Source: Seriola aureovittata
Taxonomy: Eukaryota; Chordata; Actinopteri; Carangiformes; Carangidae
DNA length: 64,000 nucleotides
Assembly (NCBI RefSeq): GCF_021018895.1
Contig: NC_079375.1
Location: 24,679,975-24,743,974 of the forward strand
Direction: 5' to 3'
The first letter of the stretch is position 1, and every line of letters begins with the position of its first letter. Below the pieces are notes generated by a model. That model did not search any database and was not told the origin of the DNA. It saw only the letters and a program-made list of their open reading frames with translations. Position numbers and translations under genes: made by a program. Positions 24,253 through 37,622 of the stretch are shown here, in pieces.

Positions 24253-26880
24253 CTTTTCATACCTTACTTTACTATGGCTTTTTTATGACTTTTTATGCCT
24301 TACTATACTATGACTTTTTATGCCCTACTATACTATGACTTTTCATCCCTTACTATACTATGACTTTTTTATGACTTTTCATGCCTTACTATACTGAGTT
24401 TTCATGCCTTACTATACTATGACTTTTTTATGACTTTTTATGCCTTACTATACTGTGACTTTTTTATGACTTTTTATGCCTTACTATACTATGACTTTTT
24501 ATGCCTTACTATACTGTGACTTTTTTATGACTTTTTATGCCTTACTATACTGTGACTTTTTTATGACTTTTTATGCCTTACTATACTATGACTTTTTTAT
24601 GACTTTTTATGCCTTACTATACTATGACTTTTCATGCCTTACTATACTATGACTTTTTTATGACTTTTTATGCCTTACTATACTGTGACTTTTTTATGAC
24701 TTTTTATGCCTTACTATACTATGACTTTTTATGCCTTACTAAACTATGACTTTTTTATGACTTTTTATGCCTTACTATACTATGACTTTTTTATGACTTT
24801 TTATGCCTTACTATACTATGACTTTTTAATGACTTTTTTATGACTTACTATACTATGACTTTTTTATGACTTTTTATGCCTTACTATACTATGACTTTTC
24901 ATGCCTTACTATACTATGACTTTTCATGCCTTACTATTACTATGACTTTTTTATGACTTTTTATGCCTTACTATATTATGACTTTTTTATGACTTTTTAT
25001 GCCTTACTATACTATGACTTTTCATCCTTTACTATACTATGACATTTTTATGACTTTTCATGCCTTACTATACTGAGTTTTCATGCCTTACTATACTATG
25101 ACTTTTTTATGACTTTTTATGCCTTACTATACTATGACTTTTTTATGACTTTTTATGCCTTACTATACTATGACTTTTTATGCCTTACTATACTGTGACT
25201 TTTTTATGACTTTTTATGCCCTAATATACTATGACTTTTCATCCCTTACTATACTATGACATTTTTATGACTTTTTATGCCTTACTATACTATGACTTTT
25301 CATGCCTTACTATACTATGACTTTTTTATGACTTTTTATGCCTTACTATACTGTGACTTTTTTATGACTTTTTATGCCTTACTATACTATGACTTTTCAT
25401 GCCTTACTATACTATGACTTTTTTATGACTTTTTATGCCTTACTATACTGTGACTTTTTTATGACTTTTTATGCCTTACTATACTATGACTTTTTTATGA
25501 CTTTTTATGCCTTACTATACTATGACTTTTCATGCCTTACTATACTATGACTTTTCATGCCTTACTATACTATGACTTTTTTATGACTTTTTATGCCTTA
25601 CTATACTATGACTTTTTTATGACTTTTTATGCCTTACTATACTATGACTTTTTATGCCTTACTAAACTATGACTTTTTTATGACTTTTTATGCCTTACTA
25701 TACTATGACTTTTCATCCCTTACTAAACTATGACATTTTTATGACTTTTCATGCCTTACTATACTATGACTTTTTTATGACTTTTTATGCCTTACTATAC
25801 TATGACTTTTCATGCCTTACTATACTATGACTTTTCATGGCTTACTATACTATGACTTTTCAATGACTTTTTATGCCTTACTATACTGTGAGTTTTTTAT
25901 GACTTTTTATGCCTTACTATACTATGACTTTTCATGCCTTACTATACTATGACTTTTTTATGACTTTTTATGCCGTACTATACTATGACTTTTTTATGAC
26001 TTTTTATGCCTTACTATACTATGACTTTTTTATGACTTTTTATGCCTTACTATACTATGACTTTTTTATGACTTTTTATGCCTTATTATACTATGACTTT
26101 TCATCCCTTACTATACTATGACTTTTCATGCCTTACTTTACTATGACTTTTTTATGACTTTTTATGCCTTACTATACTATGACTTTTTATGCCTTACTAT
26201 ACTATGACTTTTCATCCCTTACTATACTATGACATTTTTATGACTTTTCATGCCTTACTATACTATGAGTTTTCATGCCTTACTATACTATGACTTTTTT
26301 ATGACTTTTTATGCCTTACTATACTATGACTTTTTTATGACTTTTTATGCCTTACTATACTATGACTTTTTTATGACTTTTCATGTCTTACTATACTACG
26401 ACTTTTTTATGACTTTTTATGCCTTATTATACTATGACTTTTCACGCCTTACTATACTAAGACTTTTTTATGACTTTTTATGCCTTACTATACTATGACT
26501 TTTTTATGACTTTTTATGCCTTATTATACTATGACTTTTCATGCCTTACTATACTATGACATTTTTATGACTTTTCATCTCTTACTAAATTATGACATTT
26601 TTATGACTTTTTATACCTTACTATACTATGACTTTTCATGCCTTACTATACTATGGCTTTTCATGCCTTACTATACTATGACTTTTTTATGACTTTTTAT
26701 GCCTTACTATACTATGACTTTTTTATGACTTTTTATGCCTTACTATACTTTGACTTTTTTATGACTTTTTATGCCTTACTATACTATGACTTTTCATGCC
26801 TTACTATACTATGACTTTTTTATGACTCTTTATGCCTTACTATACTATGACTTTTTTATGACTTTTTATGCCTTACTATA

Positions 26881-29800
26881 CTATGACTTTTTTATGCCTT
26901 ACTATACTATGAGTTTTCATGCCTTACTATACTATGACTTTTTTATGACTTTTTATGCCCTACTATACTATGACTTTTTAATGACTTTTTATGTCTTACT
27001 ATACTATGACTTTTTATGCCTTACTATACTATAACTTTTTTATGACTTTTCATGCCTTACTATACTATGAGTTTTCATGCCTTACTATACTATGACTTTT
27101 TTATGACTTTTTATGCCTTACTATACTGTGACTTTTTTATGACTTTTTATGCCTTACTATACTATGACTTTTCACGCCTTACTATACTAAGACTTTTTTA
27201 TGACTTTTCATGCCTTACTATACTATGACTTTTTTATGACTTTTTATGCCTCACTATACTGTGACCATTTTATGACTTTTTATGCCTTACTATACTATGA
27301 CTTTTCATGCCTTACTATACTATGACTTTTTTATGACTTTTAATGCCTTACTATACTATGACTTTTTTATGACTTTTTATGCCTTACTATACTGTGACTT
27401 TTTATGCCTTACTATACTATGACTTTTTATGCCTTACTATACTATGTCTTTTTAATGACTTTTTATGCCTTACTATACTATGACTTTTCATGCCTTACTA
27501 TACTATGACTTTTTATGCCTTACTATACTATGACTTTTTTATGACTTTTTATGCCTCACTATACTGTGACCATTTTATGACTTTTTATGCCTTACTATAC
27601 TATGACTTTTCATGCCTTACTATACTATGACTTTTTTATGACTTTTCATGCCTTACTATACTATGACTTTTCAATGACTTTTTATGCCTTACTATACTGT
27701 GAGTTTTTTATGACTTTTTATGCCTTACTATACTATGACTTTTCATGCCTTACTATACTATGTCTTTTTAATGACTTTTTATGCCTTACTATACTATGTC
27801 GTTTCATGCCTTACTATAGTGTGACGTTTTTATGACTTTTTATGCCTTACTATACTATGACTTTTTTTTATGACTTTTTATGCCTTACTATACTATGACT
27901 TTTCATCCCTTACTATACTATGACATTTTTATGACTTTTTATGCCTTACTATACTATGACTTTTTATGTCTGACTGTACTATGACTTTTTTATGACTTGT
28001 TATGCCTTACTATACTATGACTTTTCATCCCTTACTATACTATGACATTTTTATGACTTTTTATGGCTTACTATACTGTGACGTTTTCATGACTTTTTAT
28101 GCCTTACTATACTGTGACTTTTTTATGACTTTTAATGCCTTACTATACTACGACTTTTTTATGACTTTTTATGCCTTACTATACTATGACTTTTCATGCC
28201 TTACTATACTATGACATTTTTATGACTTCTCATCCCTTACTAAATTATGACATTTTTATGACTTTTTATGCCTTACTATACTATGACTTTTCATGCCTTA
28301 CTTTACTAGGGCTTTTCATGCCTTACTATACTATGACTTTTTTTATGACTTTTCATGCCTTACTATACTATGACTTTTTTATGACTCTTTATGCCTTACT
28401 ATACTATGACGTTTTTCATGAATTTTTATGCCTTACTATACTATGACTTTTCATCCCTTACTAAACTATGACATTTTTATGACTTTTTATGCATTACTAT
28501 ACTATGACTTTTTTATGACTTTTTATGCCTTACTACACTATGACTTTTTATGACTTTTTATGCCTTACTATACTATGACTTTTTATGCCTTATTATACTA
28601 TGACTTTTCGATGACTTTTTATGCCTTACTATACGGTGACTTTTTTATGACTTTTTATGCCTTACTATACTATGACTTTTTTATGACTTTTCATGCCTTA
28701 TTATACTATGACTTTTCATCCATTACTATACTATGACATTTTTATGACTTTTTATGGCTTACTATACTGTGACGTTTTTATGACTTTTTATGCCTTACTA
28801 TACTATGACTTTTTATGCCTTACTATACTAAGACTTTTTTATGACTTTTAATGCCTTACTATACTATGACATTTTTATGACTTTTTATGCCTTACTATAC
28901 TGTGACCATTTTATGACTTTTTATGCCTTACTATACTATGACTTTTCACGCCTTACTATACTAAGACTTTTTTATTACTTTTTATGCCTTACTATACTAT
29001 GACTTTTTTATGACTTTTTATGCCTTACTATACTATGACTTTTCATGCCTTACTATACTATGACATTTTTATGACTTTTCATCTCTTACTAAATTATGAC
29101 TTTTTTATGACTTTTTATGCCTTACTATACTATGACTTTTTTATGACTTTTTATGCCTTACTATACTATGGCTTTTCATGCCTTACTATACTATGACTTT
29201 TTTATGACTTTTAATGCCTTACTATACTATGACTTTTTTATGACTTTTTATGCCTTACTATACTATGACTTTTTTATGACTTTTTATGCCTTACTATACT
29301 ATGACTTTTCATGCCTTACTATACTATGACTTTTTTATGACTTTTTTGCCTTACTATACTATGACGTTTTCATGAATTTTTATGCCTTACTATACTATGA
29401 CTTTTTATGCCTTACTATACTATGAGTTTTCATGCCTTACTATACTATGACTTTTTTATGACTTTTTATGCCCTACTATACTATGACTTTTTAATGACTT
29501 TTTATGTCTTACTATACTATGACTTTTTATGCCTTACTATACTATAACTTTTTTATGACTTTTCATGCCTTACTATACTATGAGTTTTCATGCCTTACTA
29601 TACTTAGACTTTTTTATGACTTTTTATGCCTTACTATACTGTGACTTTTTTATGACTTTTTATGCCTTACTATACTATGACTTTTCACGCCTTACTATAC
29701 TAAGACTTTTTTATGACTTTTCATGCCTTACTATACTATGACTTTTTTATGACTTTTTATGCCTCACTATACTGTGACCATTTTATGACTTTTTATGCCT

Positions 29801-32100
29801 TACTATACTATGACTTTTCATGCCTTACTATACTATGACTTTTTTATGACTTTTAATGCCTTACTATACTATGACTTTTTTATGACTTTTTATGCCTTAC
29901 TATACTGTGACTTTTTATGCCTTACTATACTATGACTTTTTATGCCTTACTATACTATGTCTTTTTAATGACTTTTTATGCCTTACTATACTATGACTTT
30001 TCATGCCTTACTATACTATGACTTTTTATGCCTTACTATACTATGACTTTTTTATGACTTTTTATGCCTCACTATACTGTGACCATTTTATGACTTTTTA
30101 TGCCTTACTATACTATGACTTTTCATGCCTTACTATACTATGACTTTTTTATGACTTTTCATGCCTTACTATACTATGACATTTTTATGACTTTTTATGG
30201 CTTACTATACTGTGACGTTTTTATGACTTTTTATGCCTTACTATACTATGACTTTTTATGCCTTACTATACTTAGACTTTTTTATGACTTTTTATGCCTT
30301 ACTATACTTAGACTTTTTTATGACTTTTTAAGACTTACTATACTATGACTTTTTATGTCTGACTGTACTATGACTTTTTTATGACTTTTTATGCCTTACT
30401 ATACTGTGACTTTTTATGCCTTACTATACTAAGACTTTTTATGCCTTACTATACTATGACTTTTCACGCCTTACTATACTAAGACTTTTTTATTACTTTT
30501 TATGCCTTACTATACTATGACTTTTTTATGACTTTTTATGCCTTACTATACTATGACTTTTCATGCCTTACTATACTATGACATTTTTATGACTTTTCAT
30601 CTCTTACTAAATTATGACATTTTTATGACTTTTTATGCCTTACTATACTATGACTTTTCATGCCTTACTATACTATGGCTTTTCATGCCTTACTATACTA
30701 TGACTTTTTTTATGACTTTTTATGCCTTACTATACTATGACTTTTTTATAACTTTTTATGCCTTACTATACTATGACTTTTTTATGACTTTTTATGCCTT
30801 ACTATACTATGACTTTTCATGCCTTACTATACTATGACTTTTTTATGACTTTTTATGCCTTACTATACTATGACGTTTTTCATGAATTTTTATGCCTTAC
30901 TATACTATGACTTTTTATGCCTTACTATACTATGACTTTTCATGCCTTACTATACTATGACTTTTTTTGACTTTTTATGCCTTACTATACTATGACTTTT
31001 TAATGACTTTTTTATGTCTTACTATACTATGACTTTTTATGCCTTACTATACTATAACTTTTTTATGACTTTTCATGCCTTACTTACTATGACTTTTCAT
31101 GCCTTACTTTACTATGACATTTTTATGACTTTTTATGCCTTACTATACTGTGACTTTTTTATGACTTTTTATGCCTTACTATACTATGACTTTTCATGCC
31201 TTACTATACTAAGACTTTTTTATGACTTTTAATGCCTTACTATACTATGACTTTTTTATGACTTTTTATGCCTCACTATACTGTGACCATTTTATGACTT
31301 TTTATGCCTTACTATACTATGACTTTTCATGCCTTACTATACTATGACTTTTTTATGACTTTTAATGCCTTACTATACTATGACTTTTTTATGACTTTTT
31401 ATGCCTTACTATACTGTGACTTTTTATGCCTTACTATACTATGACTTTTTATGCCTTACTATACTAAGACTTTTTTATGACTTTTAATGACTTACTATAC
31501 TATGACTTTTTTATGTCTTTTTATGCCTCACTATACTGTGACCATTTTATGACTTTTTATGCCTTACTATACTATGACTTTTCATGCCTTACTATACTAT
31601 GGCTTTTCATGCCTTACTATACTATGACTTTTTTATGACTTTTTATGCCTTACTATACTATGACTTTTTTATAACTTTTTATGCCTTACTATACTATGAC
31701 TTTTTTATGACTTTTTATGCCTTACTATACTATGACTTTTCATGCCTTACTATACTATGACTTTTTTATGACTCTTTATGCCTTACTATACTATGACGTT
31801 TTTCATGAATTTTTATGCCTTACTATACTATGACTTTTTATGCCTTACTATACTATGAGTTTTCATGCCTTACTATACTATGACTTTTTTATGACTTTTT
31901 ATGCCCTACTATACTATGACTTTTTAATGACTTTTTATGTCTTACTATACTATGACTTTTTATGCCTTACTATACTATAACTTTTTTATGACTTTTCATG
32001 CCTTACTATACTATGAGTTTTCATGCCTTACTATACTATGACTTTTTTATGACTTTTTATGCCTTACTATACTGTGACTTTTTTATGTCTTTTTATGCCT
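26881..32100 (+). repeat. Approx. 2.4-2.5 kb higher-order repeat, three copies
   Basis: The variant series GCCCTACTATA, TTTTTAATGAC, TTATGTCTTAC, ACTATAACTTT, GAGTTTTCATGCC occurs in the same order near 26957, 29470 and 31903 (spacings 2513 and 2433 bp). A downstream variant (CCTCACTATACTGTGACCAT) follows each. Small internal indels account for the different spacings. Confidence 0.8.
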
Positions 32101-32999
32101 CACTATACTGTGACCATTTTATGACTTTTTATGCCTTATTATACTATGACTTTTCATCCATTACTATACTATGACATTTTTATGACTTTTTATGGCTTAC
32201 TATACTGTGACGTTTTTATGACTTTTTATGCCTTACTATACTATGACTTTTTATGCCTTACTATACTAAGACTTTTTTATGACTTTTAATGCCTTACTAT
32301 ACTATGACTTTTTTATGACTTTTTATGCCTCACTATACTGTGACCATTTTATGACTTTTTATGCCTTACTATACTATGACTTTTCATGCCTTACTTTACT
32401 ATGACATTTTTATTACTTTTTATGCCTTACTATACTATGACTTTTCATGCCTTACTATACTATGACTTTTCATGCCTTACTTTACTATGACATTTTTATT
32501 ACTTTTTATGCCTTACTATACTATGACTTTTCATGCCTTACTATACTATGACTTTTTTATGACTTTTTATGCCTTACTATACTATGACTTTTTATACCTT
32601 ACTATACTATGACTTTTCATGCCTTACTATACTATGACTTTTTTATGACTTTTTATGCCTTACTATACTATGACTTTTCACGCCTTACTATACTTAGACT
32701 TTTTTATGACTTTTTATGACTTACTATACTATGACTTTTTATGTCTGACTGTACTATGACTTTTTTATGACTTGTTAAGCCTTACTATACTATGACTTTT
32801 CATCCCTTACTATACTATGACATTTTTATGACTTTTTATGCCTTACTATACTGTGACGTTTCTATGACTTTTTATGCCTTACCATACTATGACTTTTTTA
32901 TTACTTTTATGCCTTACTATACTATGACATTTTCATGAATTTTTATGCCTTACTATACTATGACTTTTTATACCTCACTATACTATGACTTTTCATGCC

Positions 33000-35390
33000 T
33001 TACTATACTGTGACTTTTCACGCCTTACTATACTAAGACTTTTTTATGACTTTTTATGCCTTACTATACTATGACATTTTTATGACTTTTTATGCCTTAC
33101 TATACTGTGACCATTTTATGACTTTTTATGCCTTACTATACTATGACTTTTCATGCCTTACTATACTATGACTTTTTTATGACTTTTTATGCCTTACTAT
33201 ACTATGACTTTTCATGCCTTACTATACTATGACTTTTTATGCCTTACTATACTATGACTTTTCATCCCTTACTATACTATGACATTTTTATGACTTTTTA
33301 TGCCTTACTATACTATGACTTTTCATCCCTTACTATACTATGACATTTTTATGACTTTTTATGCCTTACTATACTATGACTTTTTTATGACTTTTTATGC
33401 CTTACTATACTATGACTTTTCATCCCTTACTATACTATGACTTTTCATGCCTTACTTTACTATGACATTTTTATTACTTTTTATGCCTTACTATACTATG
33501 ACTTTTCATGCTTTACTATACTATGACTTTTTTATGACTTTTTATGCCTTACTATACTGTGTCTTTTTTATGACTTTTTATGCCTTACTATACTATGACT
33601 TTTCATCCCTTACTTTAGTATGTCAATTTTATGACTTTTTATGCCTTACTATACTATGACTTTTTCATGACTTTTTATGCCTTACTATACTATGTCGTTT
33701 TTATGACTTTTTATGACTTACTATACTATGACGTTTTTATTACTTTTTATGCCTTACTATACTATGATGTTTCATGCCTTACTATGCTATGACGTTTTTA
33801 TGACTTTTTATGCCTTACTATATTATGACGTTTTTATGCCTTGCTATACTGTGATGTTTTATGGCTTACTACACTATGACGTTCTCATGACTTTTCATGC
33901 GTTACTATACTATGACTTTTTTATGACTTTTTATGCCTTACTATACTGTGTCTTTTTTATGACTTTTTATGCCTTACTATACTATGACTTTTCATCCCTT
34001 ACTTTAGTATGTCAATTTTATGACTCTTTATGCCTTACTATACTATGACTTTTTCATGACTTTTTATGCCTTACTATACTATGTCGTTTTTATGACTTTT
34101 TATGACTTACTATACTATGACGTTTTTATTACTTTTTATGCCTTACTATACTATGATGTTTCATGCCTTACTATGCTATGATTTTTTATGACTTTTCATG
34201 CCTTACTATATTATGACGTTTTTATGCCTTGCTATACTGTGATGTTTTATGGCTTACTACACTATGACGTTCTCATGACTTTTCATGCGTTACTATACTA
34301 TGACTTTTTATGCCTTACTTTAAAATGACTTTTTATGCCTTACTATACTATGACTTTCCATGCCTTACTATACTATGACTTTTCATGCCTTACTATACTG
34401 TGACTTTTCACGCCTTACTATACTAAGACTTTTTTATGACTTTTTATGCCTTACTATACTATGACATTTTTATGACTTTTTATGCCTTACTATACTGTGA
34501 CCATTTTATGACTTTTTATGCCTTACTATACTATGACTTTTCATGCCTTACTATACTAAGACTTTTTTATGACTTTTTATGCCTTACTATACTGTGACTT
34601 TTTATGCCTTACTATACTATGACTTTTTATACCTCACTATACTATGACTTTTCATCCCTTACTATACTATGACATTTTTATGACTTTTTATGCCTTACTA
34701 TACTATGACTTTTCATCCCTTACTATACTATGACATTTTTATGACTTTTTATGCCTTACTATACTATGACTTTTTTATGACTTTTTATGCCTTACTATAC
34801 TATGACTTTTCATCCCTTACTATACTATGACTTTTCATGCCTTACTTTACTATGACATTTTTATTACTTTTTATGCCTTACTATACTATGACTTTTCATG
34901 CCTTACTATACTATGACTTTTTTATGACTTTTTATGCCTTACTATACTGTGTCTTTTTTATGACTTTTTATGCCTTACTATACTATGACTTTTCATCCCT
35001 TACTTTAGTATGTCAATTTTATGACTCTTTATGCCTTACTATACTATGACTTTTTCATGACTTTTTATGCCTTACTATACTATGTCGTTTTTATGACTTT
35101 TTATGACTTACTATACTATGACGTTTTTATTACTTTTTATGCCTTACTATACTATGATGTTTCATGCCTTACTATGCTATGATTTTTTATGACTTTTCAT
35201 GCCTTACTATATTATGACGTTTTTATGCCTTGCTATACTGTGATGTTTTATGGCTTACTACACTATGACGTTCTCATGACTTTTCATGCGTTACTATACT
35301 ATGACTTTTTATGCCTTACTTTAAAATGACTTTTTATGCCTTACTATACTATGACTTTCCATGCCTTACTATACTATGATGTTTTTATGA
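33000..35390 (+). repeat. Higher-order repeats of 1390 bp and 389 bp at satellite end
   Basis: The block beginning TGACTTTTCACGCC at 33011 recurs at 34401, an offset of exactly 1390 bp. Inside, TTTAGTATGTCAATTTTATG-type units occur at about 33621, 34010 and 35011 (offsets 389 and 1001, summing to 1390). Rare variants such as TGATGTTTTATGGCTTACTA and GACGTTCTCATGAC are kept in order in all three. Confidence 0.85.
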
Positions 35391-36132
35391 ATTTTCATAC
35401 TATGACGTTTTAATGACTTTTTATGCCTCACAATACTATGACGTTTTTATTACTTTTTATACTATTTCGTTTTTATAACTTTTTATACTATTTCGTTTTT
35501 ATAACTTTTTTGCCTTACTATACTATGACGTGTTTCATGACTTTTTATGCCTTAATATACTATGACTTTTTATGCCTTACTATGCTATGACGTTTTTATG
35601 ACGCTTTTATGTCTTACTATACAATGATATTTTTATGAATTTTGATGCCTTATTATACTATGCCGATTTTATGCCTTTTTATGCCTCATTATGACGAATT
35701 TTTGACCTTCATGCCTTACTATACTATGATGTTTTTATGATTTTTTATGCCTTACTATGAATTTTCATGCCTTACTATAGCATGACATTTTTATGCCTCT
35801 TATGTATTACTATACTATGCTGTTTTCATGTCTCATTATACTATGACCTTTTATGACATTTTTATGCTTCACTATATTTTGAAAATTTTATCACGTTTTA
35901 TGCCTTACTATATTACATTTTTATGAGTTCTTATGCCTACCTATAGTACAATGTTTTTGTGCCTTACTCCACTATCATGCTTACATGACTTTTAATGCCT
36001 TATTATAGTATTATGTTTTAATCATTTTTTATTCTTTACTTTACAATGTCATTCTAATGACTTTTTAACCTCACCATACAACAATGTTTTCATTCGTCAC
36101 TATAATATGACGTTTTCATGACTTACTATATT

Positions 36133-37622
36133 AAGAGTTGATTTTATGTAAGACATGATTAATGGTTTATTTGAATGAAAGTTCAGAATCAAGCCATACA
36201 CCAAGATATTTAATATTATCAACTTTATGCAGTTAGTTTCCTTAATCTTAATTCAGATCTTATATGCTAAGGTTTTATGCTAATAAACCATTTGGTTGAG
36301 CCAATCTCTTTGTCTTGGAAGGGTGGCGCCATTGTTGTGTCCCTTCCAATGTTGAGACCAAACTTACACCCTTGGTATCCCGTATACAAGTGGAGTCACA
36401 TGGGTGAGAAATCCAATTTAAGATAGCAGTGTTAAGTGCAGGAGTAGATTAAACCAAAGGGGGTAGGGTCAGCTTGAGCAGTTGCACTAATGACATTAGT
36501 TCTTTTAGAGAATGAGGATATCTCTGTCAGAACAAAGGTAATAAATGAATGTCGGTGTAAACTTTGGCATGCATTTTAGGACTGTCTCTACATTTGTTGC
36601 TTTTATCTTTATTCTCTGCGTTTAGTGGTATAAAACACTGGTTCCCTTGGCTTATCTCCTTCTATTGTTCCTATGTAAAACATACAGATATAAAGAGAGA
36701 AATTTCTATAAAGGTTAAGACATTCCCTCTGAGCTTGTACCATTCAATTTTACAGTTTCTTGTATTCCAACAGAAAACATTCAAGCTCTCCTGTCACTGG
36801 GGAGAGGAACGCAACAGAAGAGCTGGAGCTAGAGAGAGAGAGACTAAAGGGATTATCATGCGTCAGTTCAAGAGAATGTCTCTCATCCCATTGCCGGCCA
36901 TCATCAAAGGGAGACCAGTGTTTCTCCACAGGGAAACACAGGATTAGTTTCTGTTACTGTTTCGAACCAAGACGGCTGCCTGTTCTACTTTCCGGAGGAC
37001 AACTTCCACTTTAACTTCTCATTAAGACTTCAAGGATTCAGGAATTCAAACTGGCTGTTCTCGGTTCTGCTGCCATGATTATTCAATGTGACAGACGAGG
37101 CTTTTGATTCCTTTGTGAAGACTCAGCGTGACTTTTCTACAGTTTGTAAATCATGGATACTCTTGGGTTTATCAAACTCAATTCATTAGAAAATGTGACG
37201 TTGATAAAGTCATTGAAGAGGAAAACCTGTGACATTTCATTTTTATTGACTATCTTTGGTCACTTCATGAGTACGGAGAAATCATGCCTATAATCAAACC
37301 TGTCTTGGTGACATTGTCTTGTGGAGTTCTGGGGAATCTTTAAGTCTATGGTTAAGTGAGATGATGTATTTGACAATGACAGATGGCTGGCAATGATCTT
37401 ATGCCTGGCCTGTGATCTCTGGTGACCCTTGTCTCTTTGGAAACCCGACAGAGACAAAAACGGATATAGAATACAAGAACCTGACAGGATTCAATCTTCC
37501 ATCAAGTAGTATGAGACACTGTATTGTGGTGGGCCAGTAGACATAAACTCTAGGTCCTTCTAGAGTTGTGCTGGCGCCCCACAAGGATTTTAAAAAAGTG
37601 TGTGGGGCAGGGTAGGGTTTAA
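36133..37622 (+). other. Upstream region and probable 5' UTR of ankrd33b
   Basis: 1.5 kb between satellite and ankrd33b start codon. A 127-codon open frame at 36564-36947 has no recognisable product and is not called a gene. AG-rich DNA (GAGCTAGAGAGAGAGAG) lies near 36822-36843. No TATA box or CpG-rich promoter could be assigned; untranslated upstream exons are possible. Confidence 0.45.

Larger units (their letters stand above)
20912..36132 (+). repeat. 15 kb AT-rich satellite array (36-bp and 25-bp units)
   Basis: Several hundred head-to-tail copies of one motif. The long unit is 36 bp: ATGACTTTTTT, then ATGACTTTTT, then ATGCCTTACTATACT. The short unit is 25 bp: ATGACTTTTC, then ATGCCTTACTATACT; it differs by loss of an 11-bp block. 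GC of the long unit is 25%, with G almost only in ATG, so the strands are strongly asymmetric. Units within about 21.3-35.3 kb are very similar; units at both edges (20.9-21.3 and 35.4-36.1 kb) are more diverged and more irregular in length. Because 36 is divisible by three, strings of long units stay open in one frame and give spurious 60-110 residue frames that repeat MTFYALLYYDFF. No flanking transposon ends were identified. Confidence 0.97.

Noticed and set aside
22254..35049. Many + strand open frames of 60-111 codons repeating MTFYALLYYDFF
   Set aside because: They follow from a 36-bp repeat unit divisible by three and stop wherever a 25-bp unit breaks the frame; no gene structure.
20912..36132. 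A CRISPR-like array
   Set aside because: Units are head-to-tail without unique spacers, and the host is a vertebrate; it is a satellite.
36564..36947. 127-codon open frame upstream of ankrd33b
   Set aside because: No recognisable similarity. It could be partly untranslated exon, but there is no support for translation.
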